Part shown: one piece after another, positions 1 through 5,277 of the stretch
Position numbering within the stretch: the first letter of the stretch is position 1
Layout of the letters: every line of letters starts with the position of its first letter
Origin: Bacteroidaceae bacterium
GTDB taxonomy: Bacteria; Bacteroidota; Bacteroidia; Bacteroidales; Barnesiellaceae_A
Assembly (NCBI GenBank): GCA_017561285.1
Contig: JAFZDG010000281.1
Span: 1-7,001, forward strand
DNA length: 7,001 nucleotides
Direction of reading: 5' to 3'
Made by a program: the position numbers and the translations under genes
The notes under the pieces: generated by a model
Databases searched by the model: none
Seen by the model: only the letters and a program-made list of their open reading frames with translations
Told to the model about the DNA's origin: nothing

Positions 1-806
1 CATTCGATAAGGTGGGTGATGACATCGGTCGAAGTCTTGCATTGCGTGTCGTTATCGTCCGATTCTATTACAAGAGTGGGTGCGCTATCATTGAGAATGG
101 ATGCGCAGGAGGGAATGCGATGATGGCGGTCGATGGTTACTCGTAGCGGATTGTTGCCACTCCAATATCTTGTGGTAAGCGAGGGGTTGTCGGCTATAAC
201 GGTATTTGTGCCAACAATGATGGCATCGTTGGTAGCTCGCAATCGGTGTGACCAAGAGCGTGTTGTGGGTGTGGAGAATTGGGTGGGTGCTTCGTGTAGC
301 TCTCTAACGCGGTCGATATATCCATCGTTGCTTTGTGCCCATTTGAGCGTGATGTAGGGGCGACCTTTGCGTTGAAAAGTCATAAACTTGCGATTGAGCC
401 ATTGGCACTCCTTTTCCAATATGCCGGTAATGACCTCTATGCCGTTATCGCGCAGGCGTTTTACTCCCCGACCGCTCACTGCCGGAAAGGGATCGAGGCA
501 GCCTATTACTACGCGGGGTATGCCCGATGCAATGATGAGGTCGCAGCAAGGTGGCGTTTTGCCGTAGTGGGAGCAAGGTTCGAGCGAAACATATATGGTA
601 GAACGCTGTAACAATGATTTGTCGTGTACTGCTGTTATGGCATTTACCTCGGCGTGAGGTTCGCCACAACGGCGGTGATAACCTTCGCCAATGATGCGTC
701 CATCGCACACAACCACTGCGCCCACCATAGGGTTGGGCGATGTGTGACCTTCGGCCATTGCTGCCAACTGTATGCAGCGTTGCATATATAGCTCGTCAAT
801 ATTCAT
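1..806 (-). CDS. ribD: Bifunctional diaminohydroxyphosphoribosylaminopyrimidine deaminase / 5-amino-6-(5-phosphoribosylamino)uracil reductase, C-terminus cut by window edge
   Basis: RibD carries out the second and third steps of riboflavin synthesis in the cytoplasm: zinc-dependent deamination of the pyrimidine product of GTP cyclohydrolase II, then NADPH-dependent reduction of the ribose side chain. Reading the minus strand from the ATG at 806 gives 268 codons with no stop. The deaminase domain (about residues 5-145) has TSPNPMVGAVV at 22-32, the zinc/catalytic motif HAEVNAI at 51-57 (His51 ligand, Glu53 proton shuttle) and PCSHYGKTPPC at 77-87 with the ligands Cys78 and Cys87. The reductase domain begins near 149 (RPYITLKWAQSNDGYI) and includes VGTNTVIADNPSLTTR, the usual substrate/NADPH-binding signature. 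Typical RibD is roughly 310-370 residues, so perhaps 50-100 residues lie beyond the left edge. The start is supported by the DELYMQRCIQLA beginning, which matches Bacteroidales RibD as I remember it. The gene is divergent from prmC. Confidence 0.96.
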   Translation of the reverse strand, partial: MNIDELYMQRCIQLAAMAEGHTSPNPMVGAVVVCDGRIIGEGYHRRCGEPHAEVNAITAVHDKSLLQRSTIYVSLEPCSHYGKTPPCCDLIIASGIPRVVIGCLDPFPAVSGRGVKRLRDNGIEVITGILEKECQWLNRKFMTFQRKGRPYITLKWAQSNDGYIDRVRELHEAPTQFSTPTTRSWSHRLRATNDAIIVGTNTVIADNPSLTTRYWSGNNPLRVTIDRHHRIPSCASILNDSAPTLVIESDDNDTQCKTSTDVITHLIE

Positions 807-810
807 GTTG

Positions 811-818
811 CAAACATA
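811..818 (-). promoter_or_regulatory. Candidate Bacteroidetes -7 element for ribD
   Basis: The minus strand reads TATGTTTG here, an exact TAnnTTTG match. It ends only 4 bases before the ribD ATG at 806, so the expected transcription start falls at or next to the start codon and the mRNA would be leaderless or nearly so. No TTTG -33 element is visible at the usual spacing, so this is a plausible but unproven promoter. Confidence 0.4.
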
Positions 819-840
819 CACATTTTAATTAGATTTTTTG

Positions 841-848
841 TAGTTTTG
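841..848 (+). promoter_or_regulatory. Candidate Bacteroidetes -7 element for prmC-recX-comF
   Basis: TAGTTTTG matches TAnnTTTG exactly. The predicted transcription start is near 853, which leaves a leader of about 60 nt before the prmC ATG at 916. A TTTG at the -33 position is not evident. It lies in the ribD-prmC divergent region, where a promoter for the plus-strand run of genes is needed. Confidence 0.45.
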
Positions 849-915
849 CGCATCGAATTTGCCTTGTGGTTGATGTGTGCTGTCAGATGAAGGCATTTCT
901 TCCTTAAAATCGATT

Positions 916-1779
916 ATGGAGGTAAAAAGTATAAGACAAGCTATATCTTTGATGCGTAGTTCGTTGGCTCAATCTTATCCGGCCGGCGAGATAGAGGGTT
1001 TTGTGCGCCTTCTCTTTGAAGAATTGTATGGCTATACAACAACTCAACTGCTTCTCAATCAAGAAACTGTGCTTTCTGATGTTGATGTGGAGCGTATCAA
1101 GAATATTGTAGAACGATTGCAGCGGTACGAGCCTATTCAATATATCTTGGGTAGTGCCTATTTTGGCGACATGCGTATGGCTGTGGGAAAAGGTGTGTTG
1201 ATACCTCGTCCCGAGACGGCCGAGATTGTGCAGCGAATCATAGCGTGGCATGGCGATGTAAAAGGTCGTGTGGCCGATCTATGTACGGGTAGTGGTTGCA
1301 TAGCCATAGCTTTGGCTACGGCTTGGAAAGATGCCCGCGTTGAGGGTTGGGACATCTCGCCCGAGGCTCTTGCTTATGCGCAATGTAATAGCAAGGCCCA
1401 TAAAGTGGAAGTAGAGTGGCGCGAGTGCGATGTGTTGCGATATGCTCCTTTGGCCGAACCTGCTTATGAGGTGATGATAAGTAATCCGCCTTATGTATTG
1501 GATAGTGAGCGGGCTGAGATGGATGAAAATGTATTGCAATATGAACCTCATAACGCATTGTTTGTTGCCGATGATGAGCCGTTGCTTTTCTATGAAGCTA
1601 TAGCCGATATTGCCATCAAAGAGTTGTTGCCCGGTGGCGTATTGTACTTCGAGATTAACTGCCGTATGGGAGAGGCTTGTTGCCGTATGTTGCGCTCGAA
1701 AGGGTTTGAACAAGTAGACGTGTTTCGCGACTTTATGGGCGTGGACCGTATGGTGAGATGTGTGAAAAAAATGAATTAA
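916..1779 (+). CDS. prmC: Peptide chain release factor N5-glutamine methyltransferase
   Basis: PrmC (HemK) methylates the glutamine of the GGQ motif in release factors RF1 and RF2, using S-adenosylmethionine, which is needed for efficient translation termination. The 287-residue product is of usual length. The N-terminal helical domain (about 1-80) binds the release factor and ends in the family motif EPIQYILG (72-79). The methyltransferase domain has LIPRPET at 95-101, the SAM-binding loop DLCTGSGCIAIALA at 121-134, an acidic GWDIS at 144-148, and the catalytic SNPPYV at 189-194, which recognises the glutamine. I chose the ATG at 916. The frame stays open upstream to a GTG at 877, but the extra 13 residues do not look like the family and that stretch would be leader. 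The gene is 19 bp upstream of recX and likely co-transcribed with it. Confidence 0.96.
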   Translation: MEVKSIRQAISLMRSSLAQSYPAGEIEGFVRLLFEELYGYTTTQLLLNQETVLSDVDVERIKNIVERLQRYEPIQYILGSAYFGDMRMAVGKGVLIPRPETAEIVQRIIAWHGDVKGRVADLCTGSGCIAIALATAWKDARVEGWDISPEALAYAQCNSKAHKVEVEWRECDVLRYAPLAEPAYEVMISNPPYVLDSERAEMDENVLQYEPHNALFVADDEPLLFYEAIADIAIKELLPGGVLYFEINCRMGEACCRMLRSKGFEQVDVFRDFMGVDRMVRCVKKMN

Positions 1780-1798
1780 AAGAGAAAAAACAGATAAG

Positions 1799-2290
1799 AT
1801 GTCGGGAGAAATTTTGAGTGAAGAGGCCTATCGCAAGTTGGTGGCACGATGCTCTGCAAGGGAACTTTGTGAGTCGGAAGTGCGCGATAAATTGCGTAAT
1901 TGGAGCGTGTCACGAGTTGATGAAGACCGTATCGTTGAACAGCTTTATAATGAGCGTTATATCGATGAAAACCGCTATGCGCAGGCTTTTACCAACGATA
2001 AGTTCCGATTTGATGGTTGGGGGCGTATAAAAATAGGCTACACCTTGCGTCAGAAGGCAATAGACGCTCTTACGGTATCGCAAGCCTTACAAGCTATAGA
2101 TGAGATTGAGTATAGAGATGCTTTGTTGCGTATTCTCAAGTCCAAGATGCGCTCGTTGAAAGCGATGCCTCAAGAGATGCAGCGTGAAAAGCTGATGCGA
2201 TTTGCTATGTCGCGAGGTTTTGAGCCAAATCTTATTTGTGAAAGTCTCAAAGAGTTGTCATTGGAATGCGAGATTGGCTCAGAAATATAG
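1799..2290 (+). CDS. recX: Regulatory protein RecX
   Basis: RecX binds RecA filaments and usually inhibits their extension, which tempers recombination and the SOS response. The 163-residue, all-helical product is the usual size. It shows the tandem three-helix repeat pattern: ARELCESEVRDKLRNW at 20-35 and the signature LYNERYIDENRYAQAF at 49-64, followed by DKFRFDGWGRIKI (67-79) and a degenerate C-terminal repeat with LMRFAMSRGFEPNLI at 132-146. It begins 19 bp after prmC, and its last 25 bases overlap the start of comF in another frame, so the three genes probably form one transcript. recA is not in the window. The assignment rests on motif recognition, since RecX proteins diverge strongly in sequence. 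Confidence 0.9.
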   Translation: MSGEILSEEAYRKLVARCSARELCESEVRDKLRNWSVSRVDEDRIVEQLYNERYIDENRYAQAFTNDKFRFDGWGRIKIGYTLRQKAIDALTVSQALQAIDEIEYRDALLRILKSKMRSLKAMPQEMQREKLMRFAMSRGFEPNLICESLKELSLECEIGSEI

Positions 2291-2955
2291 CCGACTTTTT
2301 CTTCCCGCGCACCTGTAGGGTGTGTGGAAAGGTGTTGTTGCACAACGAGGAGTATCTGTGTATGCAATGTATGATAGATATGCCTCGCACCGATTTTGTG
2401 TCAAACCCCGATAATGCTATGGCGCAACTTTTCTATGGCAAGTTGCCTGTAGAGCGTGCTGCAGCCTATTTCTATTTTGCCAAAGGTAGCGACTATCGCC
2501 GGCTTATTCATCTTATAAAATATAGAGGCGAAAAGGAGTGCGGCAGCTATTTGGGTATGATGATGGCTCGTGAGTGTATGTCGAGTGGCTTTTTTGATGG
2601 CATAGACTATATAGTGCCGGTTCCGTTGCATCGCAAGAAGGAGCTTGAGCGAGGGTATAATCAAAGCGAATGGATAGCGCAAGGTATTGCCGATGTAGCA
2701 GGGGTGCCTCTTTGTACCGATGCATTGGTGTGTCATACGCATCGCGAGTCGCAAACACGCAAGGGTATTTATGAGCGATATTTGGCTACGCGCGAAGTCT
2801 TTGAATTATTACCCGATACGCCACTTGTAGGAGCCAATGTATTGCTGGTAGATGATGTTGTTACCACCGGTGCAACTCTGCTGGCTTGTGGTGAAGCCCT
2901 TTTGCAAGGAGGCGTGCGACAAGTGAGTATGATGACACTTGCGGCAGCTAAGTGA
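2266..2955 (+). CDS. comF: ComF family protein (phosphoribosyltransferase fold)
   Basis: ComF/GntX-type proteins carry a type I phosphoribosyltransferase domain and are linked to DNA uptake in competent bacteria; the precise biochemical role is unsettled. The 229-residue product starts with WLRNIADFFFPRTCRVCG, as ComF homologues do. Two CxxC pairs (Cys17/Cys20 and Cys32/Cys35) form the N-terminal zinc-finger-like part. Then come LIKYRGEK (83-90), YIVPVPLHRKKELERGYNQ (115-133, the conserved ComF core), SQTRKGIYERYL (162-173) and the PRPP-binding loop VLLVDDVVTTGATL (192-205). The ATG at 2266 lies inside recX and overlaps it by 25 bp. The first 15 residues fit the family, so the overlap appears genuine and suggests translational coupling. 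No other competence genes are visible here. Confidence 0.93.
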   Translation: MRDWLRNIADFFFPRTCRVCGKVLLHNEEYLCMQCMIDMPRTDFVSNPDNAMAQLFYGKLPVERAAAYFYFAKGSDYRRLIHLIKYRGEKECGSYLGMMMARECMSSGFFDGIDYIVPVPLHRKKELERGYNQSEWIAQGIADVAGVPLCTDALVCHTHRESQTRKGIYERYLATREVFELLPDTPLVGANVLLVDDVVTTGATLLACGEALLQGGVRQVSMMTLAAAK

Positions 2956-2988
2956 AAAACAAAATCTGCAAATATTATAGTGATAACT

Positions 2989-3019
2989 TTTGTAATGTGT
3001 ATGTTAATTATTACATTTG
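2989..3019 (+). promoter_or_regulatory. Strong Bacteroidetes-type promoter (TTTG-N19-TACATTTG)
   Basis: A -33 TTTG (2989-2992) is followed after exactly 19 bases by the -7 element TACATTTG (3012-3019), a complete match to the primary sigma factor consensus of Bacteroides. The predicted start is near 3025, about 43 nt before the small lipoprotein ATG at 3068. The region is AT-rich and also contains an imperfect TGTAAT/ATTACA inverted repeat (2991-3017), which overlaps the promoter. This is the best consensus match in the window. Confidence 0.65.
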
Positions 3020-3067
3020 TAATCTCTTATTCTATAAGTGCTATGTGGATATTCTAAAATATACGTT

Positions 3068-3217
3068 ATGAATTGGAATATTGTAAAAAGACTTTTGGTA
3101 ATGTTGGTGTCGTTGGCTATCTTGTCGGTAATGATGGCGTGCGAAAAAGGTAGTGGTAGTGGCGATGAGCCGGAACTTGATTTGTCGCCCGAAGAAGCTA
3201 TGTTTTTGGGTTACTAA
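3068..3217 (+). CDS. Short lipoprotein ORF, probably the truncated 5' part of a decayed lipoprotein gene
   Basis: A 49-codon ORF starts at the ATG at 3068. It has a textbook lipoprotein signal: a basic start (MNWNIVKR), a hydrophobic core (LLVMLVSLAILSVMM) and a lipobox ending at Cys25 (VMMAC). Next comes a short acidic Gly/Ser linker (EKGSGSGDEPELD), and the ORF stops at SPEEAMFLGY. The signal would send the protein through signal peptidase II to the membrane, and the acidic residues after Cys resemble the surface-export signal of Bacteroidetes lipoproteins. Almost no mature domain remains. A second frame beginning at the T-run 3203-3207 carries a FISUMP-like tail, so I favour a frameshifted or internally deleted gene over a functional 25-residue lipopeptide. 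A consensus promoter sits just upstream, so it may still be transcribed. Confidence 0.6.
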   Translation: MNWNIVKRLLVMLVSLAILSVMMACEKGSGSGDEPELDLSPEEAMFLGY

Positions 3218-3329
3218 GACCGAGTTCACTTTTACAGGATATGTTGAGTTTACAAGCAAGCACTCTCGAATTTCATTTGGAGAGTCGTCTCGAAGTCTTG
3301 GATTTTCTATTCGCCCAGTGTGTGATTGA
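3204..3329 (+). pseudogene. Out-of-frame C-terminal fragment resembling the FISUMP / DUF1566-type surface domain
   Basis: In the +1 frame relative to the lipoprotein ORF, the stretch from 3204 to the TGA at 3327-3329 reads FWVTKTEFTFTGYVEF and ends RSLGFSIRPVCD. The R..GFSVRPV ending and an FW/YW pair about 30 residues earlier are typical of the last segment of the Fibrobacter succinogenes major paralogous domain, common in Bacteroidetes lipoproteins. The frame has no start of its own that gives a sensible protein. Removing one T from the run at 3203-3207 would fuse it directly to the lipoprotein signal ORF and give about 86 residues, much shorter than normal FISUMP lipoproteins. The middle of the gene therefore also seems lost. 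The family call rests on a short motif and is tentative. Confidence 0.45.
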
Positions 3330-3373
3330 GATTAATAATAGTTATATCGCATAAACAATATGTTTTTTTTGTT

Positions 3374-3381
3374 TACCTTTG
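3374..3381 (+). promoter_or_regulatory. Candidate -7 element for pyrE-SRPBCC
   Basis: TACCTTTG matches TAnnTTTG. The predicted start is near 3387, giving a leader of about 60 nt that is very A-rich just before the pyrE ATG (3446), as is usual for Bacteroidetes genes without a Shine-Dalgarno sequence. No -33 TTTG lies at standard spacing; an eight-T run directly precedes the element. I see no pyrimidine attenuator hairpin in the leader. Confidence 0.5.
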
Positions 3382-3445
3382 CGATGTATCTGCTTAAGAT
3401 AGTATAAACAGAAAGAAAATATTACGAACAATAAAAATAAAATGT

Positions 3446-4084
3446 ATGAAAACCGTTGAAAAATTGTTGGCCGAGAAGTTATTGAACATCTGCGCCATTA
3501 AGTTGCAACCTGCCAATCCTTTTACATGGGCATCGGGTTGGAATTCGCCTATTTATACCGATAATCGTCGTACTTTGTCTTATCCCGATGTACGTAGTTT
3601 TATCAAAGTAGAGTTGTGTCGTCTCATCCTTGAGAACTTCCCCGAAGTAGATGCTATTGCCGGTGTGGCAACAGGTGCTATTGCTCAAGGTGCATTGGTA
3701 GCCGATACATTGTGCTTGCCTTATGTATATGTTCGTTCTACTCCCAAAGATCACGGTCTCGAAAATCTTATTGAGGGCGACTTGAAGCCCGGACAAAAGG
3801 TGGTTGTTATCGAAGACCTCGTATCTACCGGTGGTAGCAGTATCAAGGCGGTAGAGAGCATTCGTAAGGCCGGATGCGAAGTTATCGGTATGGCTGCAAT
3901 CTTTACATATGGTTTCCCCGAGGCTGCCCGCCGTTTTGAGGAGGCAGGTGTTAAGTTGTTGACATTGAGCAATTACAATGCTATGCTTGAGGCTGCTGTT
4001 GAGACCAATTATATTGCACCCGAGTATCTCGAAACATTGCAAGAGTGGCGTAAAGATCCCGCCAATTGGCTTGTAAAGAAATAA
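3446..4084 (+). CDS. pyrE: Orotate phosphoribosyltransferase
   Basis: PyrE joins orotate to PRPP to give orotidine 5'-monophosphate, the fifth step of de novo pyrimidine synthesis, in the cytoplasm. The 212-residue product is of normal length. Family features in order are: FTWASGWNSPIYTDNRR at 26-42 (orotate-contacting loop), IAGVATGAIAQGALVAD at 71-87, YVRSTPKDHGLENLIEG at 95-111 (flexible catalytic loop with Lys101 and His103), and the PRPP-binding motif VVVIEDLVSTGGSS at 119-132. The ATG at 3446 gives the expected MKTVEKLLAEKLL start. A nearby ATG at 3442 is in another frame and ends after five codons. An SRPBCC gene follows 15 bp downstream and probably shares its transcript. Confidence 0.97.
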   Translation: MKTVEKLLAEKLLNICAIKLQPANPFTWASGWNSPIYTDNRRTLSYPDVRSFIKVELCRLILENFPEVDAIAGVATGAIAQGALVADTLCLPYVYVRSTPKDHGLENLIEGDLKPGQKVVVIEDLVSTGGSSIKAVESIRKAGCEVIGMAAIFTYGFPEAARRFEEAGVKLLTLSNYNAMLEAAVETNYIAPEYLETLQEWRKDPANWLVKK

Positions 4085-4099
4085 TAAGGAAGGCATAAT

Positions 4100-4525
4100 A
4101 TGACCTCTTTTGAAAGCAAGATAACCCGTATCCCTGCGCCCATAGACAAGGTTTATGCCAAGTTGTCCGATTTGAACAATTTGGAGGCTGTACGCAATAT
4201 GATACCTGCCGATAAGGCTGCACAAATAAAGGATATGCGTTTTGATGCCGATTCTTGTACGGTAAATGTCGATCCGGTAGGCGAGTTGACCTTTAGAATT
4301 ATTGATCGCGAGCCGCCCAAAACCATCAAGTTTACAGCCGAAAAATCGCCTCTGCCATTATTCTTGTGGATACAGTTGTTGCCGGTCGATGAGCATACTA
4401 CCAAGACACGTATTACGCTCAAAGCCGAGATAAATGCTTTTCTTAAGCCTATGTTGTCGAAGCCAATGCAAGAGGCTATAGACCGTATGGCCGAGATGTT
4501 AACGGTAATACCTTACGAGTTGTAA
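4100..4525 (+). CDS. SRPBCC (START/Bet v1-like) family protein of unknown ligand
   Basis: This is a small 141-residue soluble protein without a signal peptide or membrane segment. It has the helix-grip layout of polyketide cyclase/SRPBCC proteins. It opens with a strand, FESKITRIPAPIDKVYAKLSDL (the common "I.ap.e.Vy..lsDl" opening), then a strand-rich middle (VDPVGELTFRIIDREPPKTI). It ends in a long C-terminal helix, LKPMLSKPMQEAIDRMAEML, that would close the hydrophobic cavity. Members bind hydrophobic ligands or lipids, but nothing here shows which. It lies 15 bp behind pyrE and ahead of a terminator, so it is the last gene of that transcript. From memory, the pyrE-SRPBCC pairing is conserved in Bacteroides, which hints at a shared but unknown need. 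Confidence 0.85.
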   Translation: MTSFESKITRIPAPIDKVYAKLSDLNNLEAVRNMIPADKAAQIKDMRFDADSCTVNVDPVGELTFRIIDREPPKTIKFTAEKSPLPLFLWIQLLPVDEHTTKTRITLKAEINAFLKPMLSKPMQEAIDRMAEMLTVIPYEL

Positions 4526-4546
4526 TATACTTGTATGACACACATA

Positions 4547-4594
4547 AAGAGCGACCTCATATGCCGTATGCGGAGTTTGTGAGGCCGCTTTTGT
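4547..4594 (+). terminator. Rho-independent terminator after the pyrE-SRPBCC transcript
   Basis: GCGACCTCA (4551-4559) pairs with TGAGGCCGC (4580-4588) except for one A-C mismatch. An inner CCG/CGG mini-stem (4564-4573) lies in the loop, and flanking A/T pairs extend the base to 4547/4592. A T-run (4589-4592) and a further TT follow. It starts 22 bp after the SRPBCC stop codon. It ends only about 24 bp before the next lipoprotein ATG, so some read-through may serve that gene. Confidence 0.75.
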
Positions 4595-4615
4595 TATATC
4601 ATAAAAAGCAATGTT

Positions 4616-5101
4616 ATGAAAAGAGCAAAATATATACTTACATTCATCTTGTCGATTGTTGGTTTTGTCGGCTGTCAATATGGTGAGTATGACCGTATTC
4701 CATCGGCAGCTGTACGCATAGAGTTTGGCAATGCTGCGATGTGGAGTGCATACGGTGTAGCGGCGTATCCCGACCATAAAGAGTTTATCAAAAACGAGAA
4801 TAAGCCTCGCGGTTTTACCTATGTGGCCAACTCATATACCGGTTATGGCGGTGTGTTGCTGTTGTGCGATCCGGTCAATACAGTGCGGGCATACGACTTG
4901 TCGTGTCCCGTAGAGCGCAGTATGAAAGTGCGTGTAAAGTTTGATGACGAAGAACTTGTGTTGCGATGCAATGAGTGTGGCTCTACCTACGATATCAGTA
5001 CCGGCTCGCCTCTTTCGGGCCCTGCTGCCGACAATCGATATTTTCTGCAAGCATATGCCGTCTATTTCAACCCGATGGGTGGTGTTCTCATAACAAGATA
5101 G
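4616..5101 (+). CDS. Putative lipoprotein with a Rieske-like C-terminal region lacking the histidine ligands
   Basis: The 161-residue product begins with a lipoprotein signal: basic MKRAK, a hydrophobic core (YILTFILSIVGFV) and a lipobox ending at Cys20 (VGFVGC). It should therefore be membrane-anchored and exported. Its C-terminal half resembles the Rieske cluster-binding fold: DLSCPVE at 94-100, then RCNECGSTYDISTGSPLSGPA at 117-137, then LQAYAVYF at 144-151. In a true Rieske protein the pairs are CxH and CxxH. Here the histidine positions are Val99 and Cys121, leaving Cys97, Cys118 and Cys121, with Cys84 nearby. A standard His2Cys2 [2Fe-2S] site is thus not possible; a zinc or other metal site, disulfides or a lost cofactor are alternatives. 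It stands alone between a terminator and the fbp promoter. No strong promoter of its own was found; TATACTTG at 4526-4533 is a one-mismatch -7 candidate. Confidence 0.8.
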   Translation: MKRAKYILTFILSIVGFVGCQYGEYDRIPSAAVRIEFGNAAMWSAYGVAAYPDHKEFIKNENKPRGFTYVANSYTGYGGVLLLCDPVNTVRAYDLSCPVERSMKVRVKFDDEELVLRCNECGSTYDISTGSPLSGPAADNRYFLQAYAVYFNPMGGVLITR

Positions 5102-5140
5102 TACAAAATGGGTGTAAATAAAAAACATCTTGTCGTGTGA

Positions 5141-5172
5141 GTTGCTTTTTATGATTTAAATGCTTAACTTTG
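5141..5172 (+). promoter_or_regulatory. Bacteroidetes-type promoter for fbp
   Basis: GTTG (5141-5144, a TTTG-like -33 element) is followed after 20 bases by TAACTTTG (5165-5172), an exact TAnnTTTG -7 element. The predicted start is near 5178, about 100 nt ahead of the fbp start codon. This long leader contains the stem described separately. Confidence 0.6.
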
Positions 5173-5196
5173 TTACAAATAATAAACATAATTATA

Positions 5197-5254
5197 GGGG
5201 CTTCTTATAATAATACTATGAATAGATGCTGTGAATGAGAGTTGTAAGAGCCTC
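5197..5254 (+). promoter_or_regulatory. Long stem-loop in the fbp 5' leader
   Basis: GGGGCTTCTTATAA (5197-5210) can pair with TTGTAAGAGCCTC (5242-5254). This gives 13 base pairs with two G-U pairs and one bulged T (5202), closing a loop of 31 nt. It lies between the predicted transcription start and the fbp ATG, about 23 nt before the latter, and is not followed by a T-run, so it is not a terminator. The loop contains a six-codon ORF (5218-5238). A regulatory role is inferred from position only; it does not match a riboswitch class that I recognise. Confidence 0.4.
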
Positions 5255-5277
5255 AGCTAACCTTAATTTGAAAACCT

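Noticed and set aside
133..611. Two short plus-strand frames (133-357 and 333-611) at the left end
   Set aside because: They are antisense to ribD, whose deaminase and reductase motifs read cleanly through both on the minus strand.
877..915. GTG at 877 as an upstream start for prmC
   Set aside because: The extra 13 residues do not resemble PrmC N-termini, and the start at 916 gives the normal length and leaves a sensible leader behind the -7 element at 841-848.
1279..1713. 144-codon minus-strand frame opposite prmC
   Set aside because: It is antisense to the SAM-binding and NPPY regions of prmC; no protein-like motif is visible.
3203..3207. T-run as a phase-variation switch of the small lipoprotein
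   Set aside because: Five bases is too short for frequent slippage compared with known contingency tracts; an ordinary mutation or sequencing error explains it better.
3442..3459. ATG at 3442 just before the pyrE start as a leader peptide
   Set aside because: It encodes only five codons in another frame and overlaps the pyrE start; there is no attenuator structure or pyrimidine-rich codon pattern to support a role.
3479..4225. 248-codon open frame on the minus strand opposite pyrE and the SRPBCC gene
   Set aside because: It covers two well-supported plus-strand genes and the gap between them; the translation is rich in Cys/Thr/Tyr with no family features.
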